A DNA stretch of 47,242 nucleotides, from positions 1 through 47,242 of the forward strand of contig DATHOA010000127.1 in NCBI GenBank assembly GCA_035485475.1, given 5' to 3'. This document shows positions 19,020 to 27,358 of this stretch, piece after piece. The position numbers were made by a program, and so were the translations under genes. Under the pieces are notes generated by a model, which worked only from the letters and a program-made list of their open reading frames with translations, did not search any database and was not told the DNA's origin. Position 1 is the stretch's first letter. Each line of letters opens with the position of its first letter. The stretch comes from DAIDKA01 sp035485475. GTDB lineage: Bacteria > Pseudomonadota > Gammaproteobacteria > Steroidobacterales > Steroidobacteraceae.

Positions 19020-19492
19020 TGGAGTTGAAGGACCTGTACCGCGATGTGATCCTCGATCACAACCGGCAGCCCCGTAACTTTGGGCGCCTGGATCCGGCGG
19101 ATGCCACGGCCGACGGCCACAATCCCCTGTGCGGGGACCGGCTGACAGTCTCGCTGCGCCTGACGGGCGACAAAATCACGGACATCCGCTTCGAGGGCAA
19201 AGGCTGCGCCATCTCGACGGCGTCGGCTTCGTTGATGAGCGAGGCCGTCAAGGGCCGTGATCGTGGCGCCGTACACGAATTGTTCAACCACATTCACGCG
19301 TTGCTGACGCAAACCAACGCGCCGGTGGATGAGTCGTTGGGGAAACTCGCCGCCTTGTCCGGCGTGCGCGAATTCCCCTCGCGGGTGAAGTGCGCCAGCC
19401 TGTGCTGGCACACGCTCAATGCCGCGCTCGCCCAGGGCGGTACGATTTCGACTGAGGGCGGCAACGAGTCCTCCTCGGAAGTGCTGCGATGA
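19019..19492 (+). CDS. sufU: SufU-type scaffold/sulfur acceptor
   Basis: This 157-residue protein is IscU-like. It has three conserved cysteines in NPLCGDRLTV, FEGKGCAISTASASLM and VKCASLCWHTL, plus the insert between the second and third that separates SufU from IscU. In Gram-positive bacteria SufU is a zinc-dependent sulfur acceptor of SufS. The same role is inferred here because no sufE is present. The ATG overlaps the sufS stop, with AGGAGG about ten bases upstream. Confidence 0.94.
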
Positions 19493-20040
19493 GGTCGCAC
19501 GAAAACGAACCGGTCGTGATCTACCGCGAGGTGAAGGCCGTGGTGGTGCCCGCCGGCCAGGAAGTGACCCTGCAGCCCGGGCAGGCCGGCTACATCACCC
19601 AGGCGCTGGGCGGCAGCTTCACGGTCTATATCGACGGCAATCTGTACCGACTGGCCGGCACCGACGCCGATGCCATTGGCAAAGAGGTGCTGAAGGTGCC
19701 CGAATTGCCCGTGAATGCCACCGAACGCGACGTACTGGATGCGGTGTGGGCGCAGCTGCGCACCTGTTTTGATCCCGAAATCCCCATCAACATCGTCGAG
19801 CTCGGACTGGTATACGACTGCGCGGTGAATCCGAAGGAAGATGGCACGCGCAGTGTCGACATCAAAATGACGCTCACCGCTCCAGGCTGCGGCATGGGCG
19901 ACATCCTGGTGGATGATGCGACCGACAAGATCAAGATGATCCCCACCGTCAGCGAGGCCAAGGTCGAACTGGTGTTCGATCCGCCATGGAATCAATCCAT
20001 GATGACCGAGGCGGCCCGGCTCCAGACCGGGATGTTCTAG
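19489..20040 (+). CDS. sufT: Fe-S assembly factor SufT (DUF59/MIP18 family)
   Basis: This 183-residue protein has a roughly 80-residue N-terminal part (VVIYREVKAVVVPAGQEVTL...) followed by a MIP18/DUF59 domain: LRTCFDPEIPINIVELGLVYDC and LTAPGCGMGDILVDD with its conserved cysteine. SufT proteins of this length assist Fe-S maturation under high demand in other bacteria. It overlaps sufU by 4 nt. Confidence 0.92.
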   Translation: MRSHENEPVVIYREVKAVVVPAGQEVTLQPGQAGYITQALGGSFTVYIDGNLYRLAGTDADAIGKEVLKVPELPVNATERDVLDAVWAQLRTCFDPEIPINIVELGLVYDCAVNPKEDGTRSVDIKMTLTAPGCGMGDILVDDATDKIKMIPTVSEAKVELVFDPPWNQSMMTEAARLQTGMF

Positions 20041-20041
20041 C

Positions 20042-20353
20042 ATGGCGGGCCAGTGGATCGATGTCGGTGCAGCCGACAAGGTGCGCGAGGATCGCGCGTT
20101 CAGCACCGAGGTCGATGGTCTTCCCATCGTCATCGCGCGCTGCGGCAGTGACTTCTACGCCATGGAGGATCGCTGCACCCATGACGGTGAATCGTTCGCC
20201 GCGGCCGATGTCGAGGACTGCGAGATCATCTGTCCGCGCCACTTCGCGCGCTTCTGCCTGAAGAGCGGCGCAGCCCTCTCCCCGCCCGCCTACGAACCCG
20301 CGCGCACCTTCAAGGTCCGGCTCGAAAACGGCCGACTGCTGGTCGAAACCTGA
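20042..20353 (+). CDS. Rieske [2Fe-2S] ferredoxin
   Basis: This 103-residue soluble protein has a complete Rieske motif, C-x-H (DRCTHDG) and, 16 residues later, C-x2-H (CPRHFARFC). It resembles the small BphA3-type ferredoxins that feed electrons to oxygenases. It has no signal peptide or membrane segment. It starts one base after the sufT stop, so it is part of the SUF transcript. It could be an electron carrier for cluster assembly, a client protein, or a partner of the MTHFR-like enzyme that follows. Confidence 0.9.
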   Translation: MAGQWIDVGAADKVREDRAFSTEVDGLPIVIARCGSDFYAMEDRCTHDGESFAAADVEDCEIICPRHFARFCLKSGAALSPPAYEPARTFKVRLENGRLLVET

Positions 20354-20386
20354 CTTTCCTTCAACTCCACAAACATTGGTACTTCT

Positions 20387-21295
20387 ATGTCGGACTCCGC
20401 AACTGAAATCGAACAGATCAAGGCCCTGCTGAAAGGGGCGTCGGTCGAAATGACCTGCAAGGATACCGAGCACCTGGCCGAGGCAGCGAAATTGCTGCCG
20501 CCGGGCACGGACATCTTCATCGCGCTGTTCCCGAACCAGACCTTCGAGGAACTCACCGCGGCCGCACGCGCCGTCCAGGCGGCGGGCTTCACTGCCGTGC
20601 CACATGTACCGGCGCGCCGCATCAAGGATGTCGCCCAAGTTGCGCAGATCGCACAGGGCTTCGCTGCCGCGGGCGTCACCAAGTTCCTGCTGGTCGCGGG
20701 CGATATGCCGGCGCCGGAAGGTGCCTTCGATTCGACCATCGGCGTGCTCGCCAGCGGCGAGTTCGCCAAGGCCGGTATCAGGACCATGTACATGGCCGGC
20801 CATCCGGAAGGCCATGCGCACATGACCACCGATCAGCTGCGCGAATATGAGCAGAAGAAGATCGCGCTGACCAAGGAGCAGGCCGTGGACCTGACCTTCG
20901 TCACCCAGGTCGTGTTCGAACCGGAACCCTTCATCGAATGGGAGCACACCCTGCGCCGCACCGGTGTGCGCAACGCCGTGCGCGCCGGCCTGCCGGGCCC
21001 CGCCAGCCTCAAGACCCTGCTGCGCTATGCCAAGATCTGCGGCGCCGGCGCGTCCATGCGCGCCCTCATGGGCGGCGGCAAGATGGCGCTGGTCGCGAAC
21101 CTGCTCGGTGACAGCGGCCCGGAGGAAACCATCCGCACGATCGCGCGCGAACAGGCGGCGGGGAAAGTGAACTTCAACGGCTTGCACTTCTTCGCCTTCG
21201 GGGGTTTTCTGAAGACCAGCAAGTTTGTGGCGGCGATCCAGCAGGGCAACATCACGCTCGATTCCAAGGGTGAGGCCTTCAAGGTCCGCGTGTGA
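20387..21295 (+). CDS. Short methylenetetrahydrofolate reductase-like protein
   Basis: This 302-residue protein has the MetF barrel. The three catalytic positions of the family appear intact: Glu21 in SVEMT, Asp106 in VAGDMP and Gln174 in FVTQ. The N-terminal SFEFFPP box of canonical MetF is not present, and the sequence is clearly divergent. It may reduce or oxidise a C1-folate, or be a specialised relative such as those linked to O-demethylation. It begins 33 bp after the Rieske gene on the same strand and is followed by a strong hairpin. Confidence 0.8.
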   Translation: MSDSATEIEQIKALLKGASVEMTCKDTEHLAEAAKLLPPGTDIFIALFPNQTFEELTAAARAVQAAGFTAVPHVPARRIKDVAQVAQIAQGFAAAGVTKFLLVAGDMPAPEGAFDSTIGVLASGEFAKAGIRTMYMAGHPEGHAHMTTDQLREYEQKKIALTKEQAVDLTFVTQVVFEPEPFIEWEHTLRRTGVRNAVRAGLPGPASLKTLLRYAKICGAGASMRALMGGGKMALVANLLGDSGPEETIRTIAREQAAGKVNFNGLHFFAFGGFLKTSKFVAAIQQGNITLDSKGEAFKVRV

Positions 21296-21319
21296 TCTGA
21301 ACCGCAGCCGCCCAAGGGC

Positions 21320-21352
21320 GCGGCCCGGCGCATTGAATGCCTACCGGGCCGC
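21320..21352. terminator. Strong hairpin between convergent metF-like and deg genes
   Basis: A perfect 9-bp stem, GCGGCCCGG with CCGGGCCGC, encloses an inner hairpin GCAT-TGA-ATGC. It lies 24 bp after the metF-like stop and includes the last codons and stop of the protease gene. There is no T-run, so it is either a bidirectional terminator of weak type or an mRNA 3'-end stabiliser. Confidence 0.5.
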
Positions 21353-22924
21353 CGCCTTATCGTTCGTGCGGTGTTGCCAGATCGCCAGCAGCTCCGGGGA
21401 CGCTTGGGCACGGATGCCGTTGTCCGTCAGAATCTCCTCGGTGGCCGCCTCGATGGCCGCGCGATCGAACACCACGGCCTGCCGGTCGGTGGGCTCGAAA
21501 TCAAAACGTACGAATTCATCCTTCAGATCGCGCAGCAGCGTGACCATCTGGCGCAGACTTTTGATGGGCTGCCCATTGATGTGGGCGACAACGGCACCGG
21601 CCGGATTCTCGTAGCCTGAAGTGAGTATGTGCGGCAGGAATGGCGAGGGGACGATCACCAGCTCCTCGAGATCGGGCGTTGGCGCATCCCCAACACGCGA
21701 GAATATCGACGCCTTGAACATACTCAGCGCCGCGAACCCACCCCGTTGGGATTGTGCGGAAGTGGCCAGCGGCACATCTTCGATCCAGGCGTTGGTGAAC
21801 ACCATGGGTCCATAGATGAAGTACGCGGGGTATTGCACCCCAAGAGTGTTCAGGATCAGCGGGTATTTCGCGCTCACCGGCAGCGCCACGTTCAGCGCCT
21901 TGCCGCCGCGCAGCACACTCAAGGGGACTACCCCGTCCTTGGCGAGCGTCTGGATGAGGACCTGGAAGCGCACGCGCACGTCCGGTCCCAGTACCACCAT
22001 GCCCTGGTCGTCGATCGGTGTCGGACCGATCGCTGTAATCACGTCCCACTCCTTGAGCGGATAACCCGCATCGCTGCGATAGGGGCGATGAACGACGACT
22101 CCGTGCACGGCGGCCTCCAGCTTCAGAAAACGTCGCAGGTCCTTGTTCTCGAGGGTCTGCAGGTCATCGTGCATGGCGGGCTTGCCGTCATAGTGACCAT
22201 CCGCGATGTCATCCAGGAAGAGTTCGATTTCCTGCGTTGGAATGACGTAGCCGATGTTGTTGCCCTGGGTGGCGAAGGCCAGGCCGATCATGCGGTCCCC
22301 ATCGATGACGGGACCACCGCTGTTGCCGGGATTCAAGGCCGCATCGATCTGGATCCGCAGGCCCGCGGAGTGCAGGTTGTAGTCGACGAACTCGATGCGC
22401 GAGACGATGCCCTTGGTGATGGACAGCGAGGTGCCGCCGGTCGGGTAGCCGTAGGCCAGCACCGCATCCTTGATCCGCGGCAGTGGCTTCGCCCGTGCGA
22501 TCGCCGGATGGTCTTTGAAGAACGAGGCATCATCGACGGACAGCACCGCCAGATCCATCTCCGGTGCGATTGCCACGAGCTTCGCTTCGAGCTTGTCGCC
22601 AGCCTGATTCGCCTGGATCTCGATCTGGCTTGCGTACTGCACGACATGGGCATTGGTCAGAATGCGCTTGCCGTCGATCACGACACCACTGCCCGTGACC
22701 TCCTGGGGTGACTGTTTGCTCCAGGGTTTGGTGAGATCGGGGCGGCGGTTCGTTGCGAATACCTTGACTACGCTGTTCTTGATGCCGTCATCGGGTTCGG
22801 CAGCGCTCGGCGCGGCGGCGGGGGCCGGAGCATCCGCCGCCTGCAGCCGTGCAGGGGTTGCGGCAGTCAACAGCACACCGACCAGGGCTGAGGCCAGCAT
22901 TGCCCGTCTCATCATGCGCTCCAT
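21341..22924 (-). CDS. Periplasmic Deg-family serine protease, plant Deg9-like
   Basis: This 527-residue trypsin-like protease has an N-terminal signal peptide ending near residue 29 and catalytic His93 (TNAHVV), Asp124 (MDLAVL) and Ser202 (NPGNSGGP). The rest is longer than DegP/DegQ and follows, from memory, plant Deg9: YGYPTGGTSLSIT, an NIGYVIPT segment, one PDZ-like region at about 270-370, and a second near 440-500 (NPAGAVVAHINGQPIKSL). The ATG at 22924 has GGGGGAA five bases upstream. It is divergent from the beta-helix gene and probably degrades damaged envelope proteins. Confidence 0.9.
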   Translation of the reverse strand: MERMMRRAMLASALVGVLLTAATPARLQAADAPAPAAAPSAAEPDDGIKNSVVKVFATNRRPDLTKPWSKQSPQEVTGSGVVIDGKRILTNAHVVQYASQIEIQANQAGDKLEAKLVAIAPEMDLAVLSVDDASFFKDHPAIARAKPLPRIKDAVLAYGYPTGGTSLSITKGIVSRIEFVDYNLHSAGLRIQIDAALNPGNSGGPVIDGDRMIGLAFATQGNNIGYVIPTQEIELFLDDIADGHYDGKPAMHDDLQTLENKDLRRFLKLEAAVHGVVVHRPYRSDAGYPLKEWDVITAIGPTPIDDQGMVVLGPDVRVRFQVLIQTLAKDGVVPLSVLRGGKALNVALPVSAKYPLILNTLGVQYPAYFIYGPMVFTNAWIEDVPLATSAQSQRGGFAALSMFKASIFSRVGDAPTPDLEELVIVPSPFLPHILTSGYENPAGAVVAHINGQPIKSLRQMVTLLRDLKDEFVRFDFEPTDRQAVVFDRAAIEAATEEILTDNGIRAQASPELLAIWQHRTNDKAAAR

Positions 22925-23009
22925 GCACGTTCCCCCATTTTACTTACACTGCCGCGCGCTGCGGCGCCATATTACCCTGAACAGCCTTATACTCCGGCGA
23001 CAAACAAAT

Positions 23010-25112
23010 GTGAGCAATACAGTGACCAAAATCGCCGGCCCCGCTGCGACGCGTGTCTTATTGCAGCTGCTGATTGTGACACTCGTGATATTGATACCCC
23101 CGACTCGGGCGCACGCACAGACTGCGGTGCCGGCGCGCCCGACCGTCTCCGGCGACTTCTGGGTCGAACCGGCGACCTTGCGGTCCCTGGGGTTCGAATG
23201 GCGTATTGCCGGAGACGACAACCGCAACGCCGCGGTGCAGGTGAGTTACCGGCGCAAGGGCGAAGCCGTGTGGCACAAAGCCCTGCCACTATTTCGCATG
23301 CAGCAGGAAGCCGTGAGCGGCGGTCTGCCGCGTGATGGGGACGGGCAACACTTCAATCGCTATGTCGCGCCCAATATGTTTGCGGGCAGCATTTTGAATC
23401 TCACACCGGATACCGAATACGAGGCACGCCTGGTGCTCTCCGACCCGGACGGGGTCAGCGGCATCAAGACCCGAACCGTCACCGTCCGTACCCGCCGTGA
23501 ACCGCAGCCGGCCGCGGGCGGCCAGGTCTATCACGTGTATCCGTTCGACTTCAAAGGCCCGCGGCAGCAACCGGGCTTTACGGGCCTGCTGGCGGCCTAC
23601 TACCTGGGATCGGACCAGTCCGACCACTCGCGCGAAATGCCACCGCGTGTACAACCGGGCGATACGATCCTGGTGCATGCCGGCGTCTACAAGGACAATC
23701 GCTTCGTCTACAGCGGTTTTGACCGCAGCATCGCCGCCTACGGCACGCCCTTCGATGGCACTTACTACCTGACGCAGAACGGCACGGCCGACAAACCCAT
23801 TGTCATCAAGGCGGCCGGTGACGGCGAAGTCGTGTTCGATGGCGACGGCTGCGACAATCTGTTCAATCTCATGGGCGGCAGCTATAACTACTTTGAAGGC
23901 ATCACCGTCCGCAATACGAACGTCGCCTTCAAGCTCGGCATCAAGAACATCGCCGGTTCCAGTGGTTTTACGCTCAAGCACAGCCGGATATATGACGTGG
24001 GACGCGTCATCGAGGCCGGCTGGTCCGGTTCGAAGAATTTCTATATCGCCGACAACGTCTTCATCGGACGTCATGATCCGCTCAAGCTGCAAAGCTGGTT
24101 CACCCCCGAAGTGTGGGCGAAATTCCCCGGTTATCCGGCGCTGATCAGATCTGAATACGCCGTCAAGGTGTATGGCCAGGGCCATGTCATCGAATACAAC
24201 TACGTCGCCAACTGGCACGACGGCATCGATGTGGACACCTACGGGGATCCGGATGGCACACCGAAGGAGCTTCGCGATCGGGTCCCGGTCGCCATCGACA
24301 TCAACAATAACGATATCTACAACGCCGATGACAACTGCATCGAAGCGGACGGCGGTGCGCACAACATCCGCGTTTTCCAGAACCGCTGCTTCAATTCCAC
24401 GGGAGGTGCGTTGAGCGCCCAACCCATATTCGGTGGTCCGCTCTACTTCTACCAGAACCTGGTCTATGGTCAGACCACCGGCGGGTACCTGAAGCTCGTT
24501 GACACGCCCGCTGGCGTCCTCATCTACCAGAACACGTTCATCGGCCAGGCGCGATATTCGGGGCCCGCCTCCAATGTGCATTTTCGCAATAACCTGATAC
24601 TCGCCGATGGCTGGACGTCGACGCTGTTTGCCCTGAAATCATTCACCAGCTATTCGGATTCAGACTTCAACGGCTTTCGTACCACCCCGGGCGCCGAACA
24701 CTCCTTCGAGTGGGACGCACCGGCGGGCGGGCTGCGCACGGATTACCTGGGCAAGTTGCCAGTGCGTCAGTTCGCCACCCTGCAGGAATACCGCGCGGCA
24801 ACCGGCAATGACACCCACAGCGTCAGCGTCGATTTCGGAATTTTCACGAATGTCCCCATGCCGGACCGCTCCGATCCACAGCACCTGTACAATCCGGAGG
24901 AGCTGGACTTCCGTCTGAAGCCGGGGAGTGCCGCCATCGATGCCGGCGTCGAACTGCCGGGCATTACCGATGGCTTTACCGGTAAAGCGCCGGACCTCGG
25001 GGCCTACGAACTGGGGCGGCCACTGCCACACTACGGACCGCGATCGGCGCCGGCCGGCGCGCCGGGAGCAGACGCACCGCGGTCGTTGCGAGGGCCGCCA
25101 GCCGGTTCATGA
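23010..25112 (+). CDS. Secreted right-handed beta-helix protein
   Basis: This protein of about 700 residues has an N-terminal signal (VLLQLLIVTLVILIPPTRAHA). A fibronectin-III-like strand region at about 40-165 (TPDTEYEARLVLSD) is followed by a long parallel beta-helix from about 215 to 560, with repeats such as FEGITVRNTNVAFKLG, IEYNYVANWHDGID and INNNDIYNADDNCIE. Such folds occur in polysaccharide lyases and surface proteins; no clear catalytic set is recognisable. The start is GTG at 23010, with GTG 23022 as an alternative. The last 30 residues are Pro/Ala-rich. The beta-lactamase follows after 15 bp. Confidence 0.85.
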   Translation: MSNTVTKIAGPAATRVLLQLLIVTLVILIPPTRAHAQTAVPARPTVSGDFWVEPATLRSLGFEWRIAGDDNRNAAVQVSYRRKGEAVWHKALPLFRMQQEAVSGGLPRDGDGQHFNRYVAPNMFAGSILNLTPDTEYEARLVLSDPDGVSGIKTRTVTVRTRREPQPAAGGQVYHVYPFDFKGPRQQPGFTGLLAAYYLGSDQSDHSREMPPRVQPGDTILVHAGVYKDNRFVYSGFDRSIAAYGTPFDGTYYLTQNGTADKPIVIKAAGDGEVVFDGDGCDNLFNLMGGSYNYFEGITVRNTNVAFKLGIKNIAGSSGFTLKHSRIYDVGRVIEAGWSGSKNFYIADNVFIGRHDPLKLQSWFTPEVWAKFPGYPALIRSEYAVKVYGQGHVIEYNYVANWHDGIDVDTYGDPDGTPKELRDRVPVAIDINNNDIYNADDNCIEADGGAHNIRVFQNRCFNSTGGALSAQPIFGGPLYFYQNLVYGQTTGGYLKLVDTPAGVLIYQNTFIGQARYSGPASNVHFRNNLILADGWTSTLFALKSFTSYSDSDFNGFRTTPGAEHSFEWDAPAGGLRTDYLGKLPVRQFATLQEYRAATGNDTHSVSVDFGIFTNVPMPDRSDPQHLYNPEELDFRLKPGSAAIDAGVELPGITDGFTGKAPDLGAYELGRPLPHYGPRSAPAGAPGADAPRSLRGPPAGS

Positions 25113-25127
25113 GTCCCCGTCAGGAAT

Positions 25128-25994
25128 ATGCTCAGCCGCCGCAGCTTCATTGCCCTCGCCACACTCGCGATTACCGGCGCTGCACGTGCGGCCCCAGCTC
25201 GCCTGGCCACCCTGCCCGCCGCCCTGGCGAAATATGAGAAACTCAACGGTGGCCGCCTCGGGGTGGCGGTAGTTGATACGCAGACGGGCGAGCAGGCTGA
25301 TCATCGCGGCACTGAGCGCTTCCCGATGTGCAGCACCTTCAAGTTCCTGCTGGCCTCCGCGGTACTACAGCGGGTCGATCATCACCAGGAGGCCATGGGG
25401 CGCAGGATCCCCGTGCCGGCAGAGCCGCTGCTGTACCATTCGCCGCTGACGGCGCCACACGCCGGCGGCACCATGACCATCGCCGAACTGTGCCACGCGG
25501 TTTTGACGCAAAGCGACAATACCGCTGCCAATCTCCTGCTCAGCACCATCGGCGGCCCGCCGGGCATCACCAGATTCGCGCGTTCCATAGGCGATGGGGT
25601 AACGCGTCTGGACCGCACGGAGCTCGCCCTGAACGAGGCACTCGACGGTGACCCCCGCGATACCACCAATCCCATCGCCATGGCCGGCAATCTCAGAACC
25701 GTGCTGTTCGGATCAATCCTCTCACCGGTCTACCGGGAGCAACTGACGGCGTGGATGGTTGCGAACGAAACGGGACTGGACCGCCTGCGCGCCCGGTTGC
25801 CAAGCGGATGGCGCGCTGCCGACCGAACCGGCAACAACGGCAGCCACACATCCAATGACATTGCCGTCTTCTGGCCCCCCAATCGTGCGCCGCTCATCAT
25901 CGCCGCCTATATCACCCAGTGCGCCGGGCCCGAAACCAAACGCGCAACACTGCTGGCCGATATCGGGCAGCTGATCACCGACGCTTACGCGTAG
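25128..25994 (+). CDS. Class A beta-lactamase, Tat-exported
   Basis: This 288-residue enzyme has the class A set: Ser69-T-F-Lys72 preceded by Cys68 (MCSTFK), S-D-N at 129-131, and Glu165-x2-L-N. The KTG box is RTG at 233-235 (own numbering). Arg at the standard position 234 is known in carbenicillin-type enzymes. The N-terminus MLSRRSFIALA is a twin-arginine signal ending near AARA, as in L2-type enzymes. Base composition matches the neighbours, so it looks native. No ampR-like regulator is adjacent. It ends 1 bp from the convergent anti-sigma gene. Confidence 0.95.
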   Translation: MLSRRSFIALATLAITGAARAAPARLATLPAALAKYEKLNGGRLGVAVVDTQTGEQADHRGTERFPMCSTFKFLLASAVLQRVDHHQEAMGRRIPVPAEPLLYHSPLTAPHAGGTMTIAELCHAVLTQSDNTAANLLLSTIGGPPGITRFARSIGDGVTRLDRTELALNEALDGDPRDTTNPIAMAGNLRTVLFGSILSPVYREQLTAWMVANETGLDRLRARLPSGWRAADRTGNNGSHTSNDIAVFWPPNRAPLIIAAYITQCAGPETKRATLLADIGQLITDAYA

Positions 25995-25995
25995 G

Positions 25996-26784
25996 TCACT
26001 GTGGCAGGTCGCGGGCGCTTTGCTCCTGCAACAGCCGCACCAGTCCCTGCAGTTCGGGCCAGCCGGTGTCCGAGACCGCGCAATAGGCCAGATTTCCCAC
26101 TTTCCAGAAGGCCAGGTGATAGCCGTTGCGAGTCGTATCCTGGGGCACGGCCGCCGAATCAATTGCCCAGCTGAATACATTGATGAAGTGCCGGCCGTGC
26201 TGATAGACCGTCACGGCCGCCTTGTGGTGTGCAACATCATCGACCCGTCCGCCCAGCAACCGGTAGCCCTGCGAAGCAAAGTCAGCCACCTCCGGCGACA
26301 CATCGGTGCGGCCGGCGAACCACGGCTTGACCGTATGCTGATCGGTCGACACCACATCAATCAGATGCGACGACATCAATGAGCGGGTGTGATCGGCGAC
26401 GATCTCGGTCGTCAAGCTGCGATTCAGCACCGGTACAAGTACCAGCAGCGTCACCGCTGCCGCCACGGCGCTGCCGCCGACCCCACTGAATACGCCAATC
26501 CAGAACGGCCGCGAGCGCCGCGGCGCTGCCGGTTGTCGGTCGGAGAGCCGAACGACCGTCCGCGATTCCTGATCGAGGGCTTCCATGATCCGCTCCCGTA
26601 GCGGCGCCGGCATGCCGGTCCTGGGCACCCCTTCGCGAATCAGCGTTCGAACCTGCTGCAGGTCCTGGAGTAATACGCGACACTCCTCGCAGCTCGAAAG
26701 GTGCCGCTCGATATCGGCCGCCGCCACGGCGTCGACCTCGCCGTCGAAGTACTCCTGAACTCGCAGGTTTTCAGCGCACGCCAT
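25996..26784 (-). CDS. Membrane anti-sigma factor with zinc finger
   Basis: This 262-residue protein has an N-terminal zinc-binding anti-sigma domain with His28, Cys32 and Cys35 (HLSSCEEC). A single membrane helix lies at about residues 94-120 (WIGVFSGVGGSAVAAAVTLL). The periplasmic domain of about 140 residues is of the kind found in ChrR/RsiW-unlike anti-sigmas with FNVFSW and NGYHLAFW stretches. It overlaps the sigma gene by 14 nt and should hold that sigma at the membrane. The signal it senses is unknown. The start was chosen at MACAENLRVQEYFDGE. Confidence 0.93.
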   Translation of the reverse strand: MACAENLRVQEYFDGEVDAVAAADIERHLSSCEECRVLLQDLQQVRTLIREGVPRTGMPAPLRERIMEALDQESRTVVRLSDRQPAAPRRSRPFWIGVFSGVGGSAVAAAVTLLVLVPVLNRSLTTEIVADHTRSLMSSHLIDVVSTDQHTVKPWFAGRTDVSPEVADFASQGYRLLGGRVDDVAHHKAAVTVYQHGRHFINVFSWAIDSAAVPQDTTRNGYHLAFWKVGNLAYCAVSDTGWPELQGLVRLLQEQSARDLPQ

Positions 26785-27313
26785 GGGGTTCTCCCTGGGC
26801 CTCTTGCAGCCAGCGCATGCGCAGGGCCGCTCGGGCGCGTGCCAGTCGGGACATCACCGTGCCGATGGGCAGGCTCGTGACCGCAGCGATTTCGCGATAG
26901 TCCATATCCTCGATTTCCCTCAATACCAGGACTTCGCGCTGCTCGTCCGGTAGCGCCGACATCAGTCGCCGCAGCATGCGTTGCTGGTCCTGGCGGATGG
27001 CGATGGACTCCGGATCGGGCATCTCGGCAACCATCTCACCGCCCTGATCCTCATCGTCCTGCGGCAATGGCACCTGATTGCGGCGCTGCTGCTGCTTGCG
27101 CGCCGTCAGGTGGCAATTTCTAACGATCGTCAGCAGCCACGCCTTGCCGTCCGCGCCGCGCAGGTCATCGAAGCTTCGATAGGCGCGCAAAGTAGCCTCC
27201 TGCACCACGTCATCCGCATCATTCGCGGAACGGGCAAGCCATCGGGCATAGCGATACGCGGCGTCCAAGTACGGCAGCACCTGCGCCTCGAATCGACCCC
27301 GCCTATCGTTCAT
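26771..27313 (-). CDS. ECF-family RNA polymerase sigma factor
   Basis: This 180-residue protein has sigma region 2 (YRYARWLARSANDADDVVQE, then AYRSFDD) and region 4 (LPDEQREVLVLREIEDMDYREIAAV and GTVMSRLARARAAL). An acidic linker (PQDDEDQGGEM) lies between them. It is paired with the anti-sigma gene and probably drives its own promoter at 27329-27358. No obvious target besides itself is marked in this window. Confidence 0.95.
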   Translation of the reverse strand: MNDRRGRFEAQVLPYLDAAYRYARWLARSANDADDVVQEATLRAYRSFDDLRGADGKAWLLTIVRNCHLTARKQQQRRNQVPLPQDDEDQGGEMVAEMPDPESIAIRQDQQRMLRRLMSALPDEQREVLVLREIEDMDYREIAAVTSLPIGTVMSRLARARAALRMRWLQEAQGEPHGVR

Positions 27314-27328
27314 CGCTGGTCATGAGCA

Positions 27329-27358
27329 TAAGACTCACCGGGAAGCCCTTTTATTCCC
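27329..27358 (-). promoter_or_regulatory. ECF-type promoter of the sigma/anti-sigma operon
   Basis: On the minus strand GGGAATAA (27358-27351) and GTCTTA (27334-27329) are exactly 16 bp apart, the usual ECF spacing. GGGAAT followed by an A-rich stretch is a typical ECF -35 form. The -35 box contains the stop codon of the upstream GNAT gene. It suggests autoregulation; the specificity of this sigma is inferred. Confidence 0.55.

Noticed and set aside
23289..24581. A 430-codon frame antisense to the beta-helix gene
   Set aside because: The beta-helix protein has a signal peptide and repeat structure; the antisense product looks like a GC-rich shadow.
25128..25994. Beta-lactamase as a recently acquired mobile resistance gene
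   Set aside because: No insertion sequence, integron site or base-composition change is seen around it, and it is packed tightly between native-looking genes.
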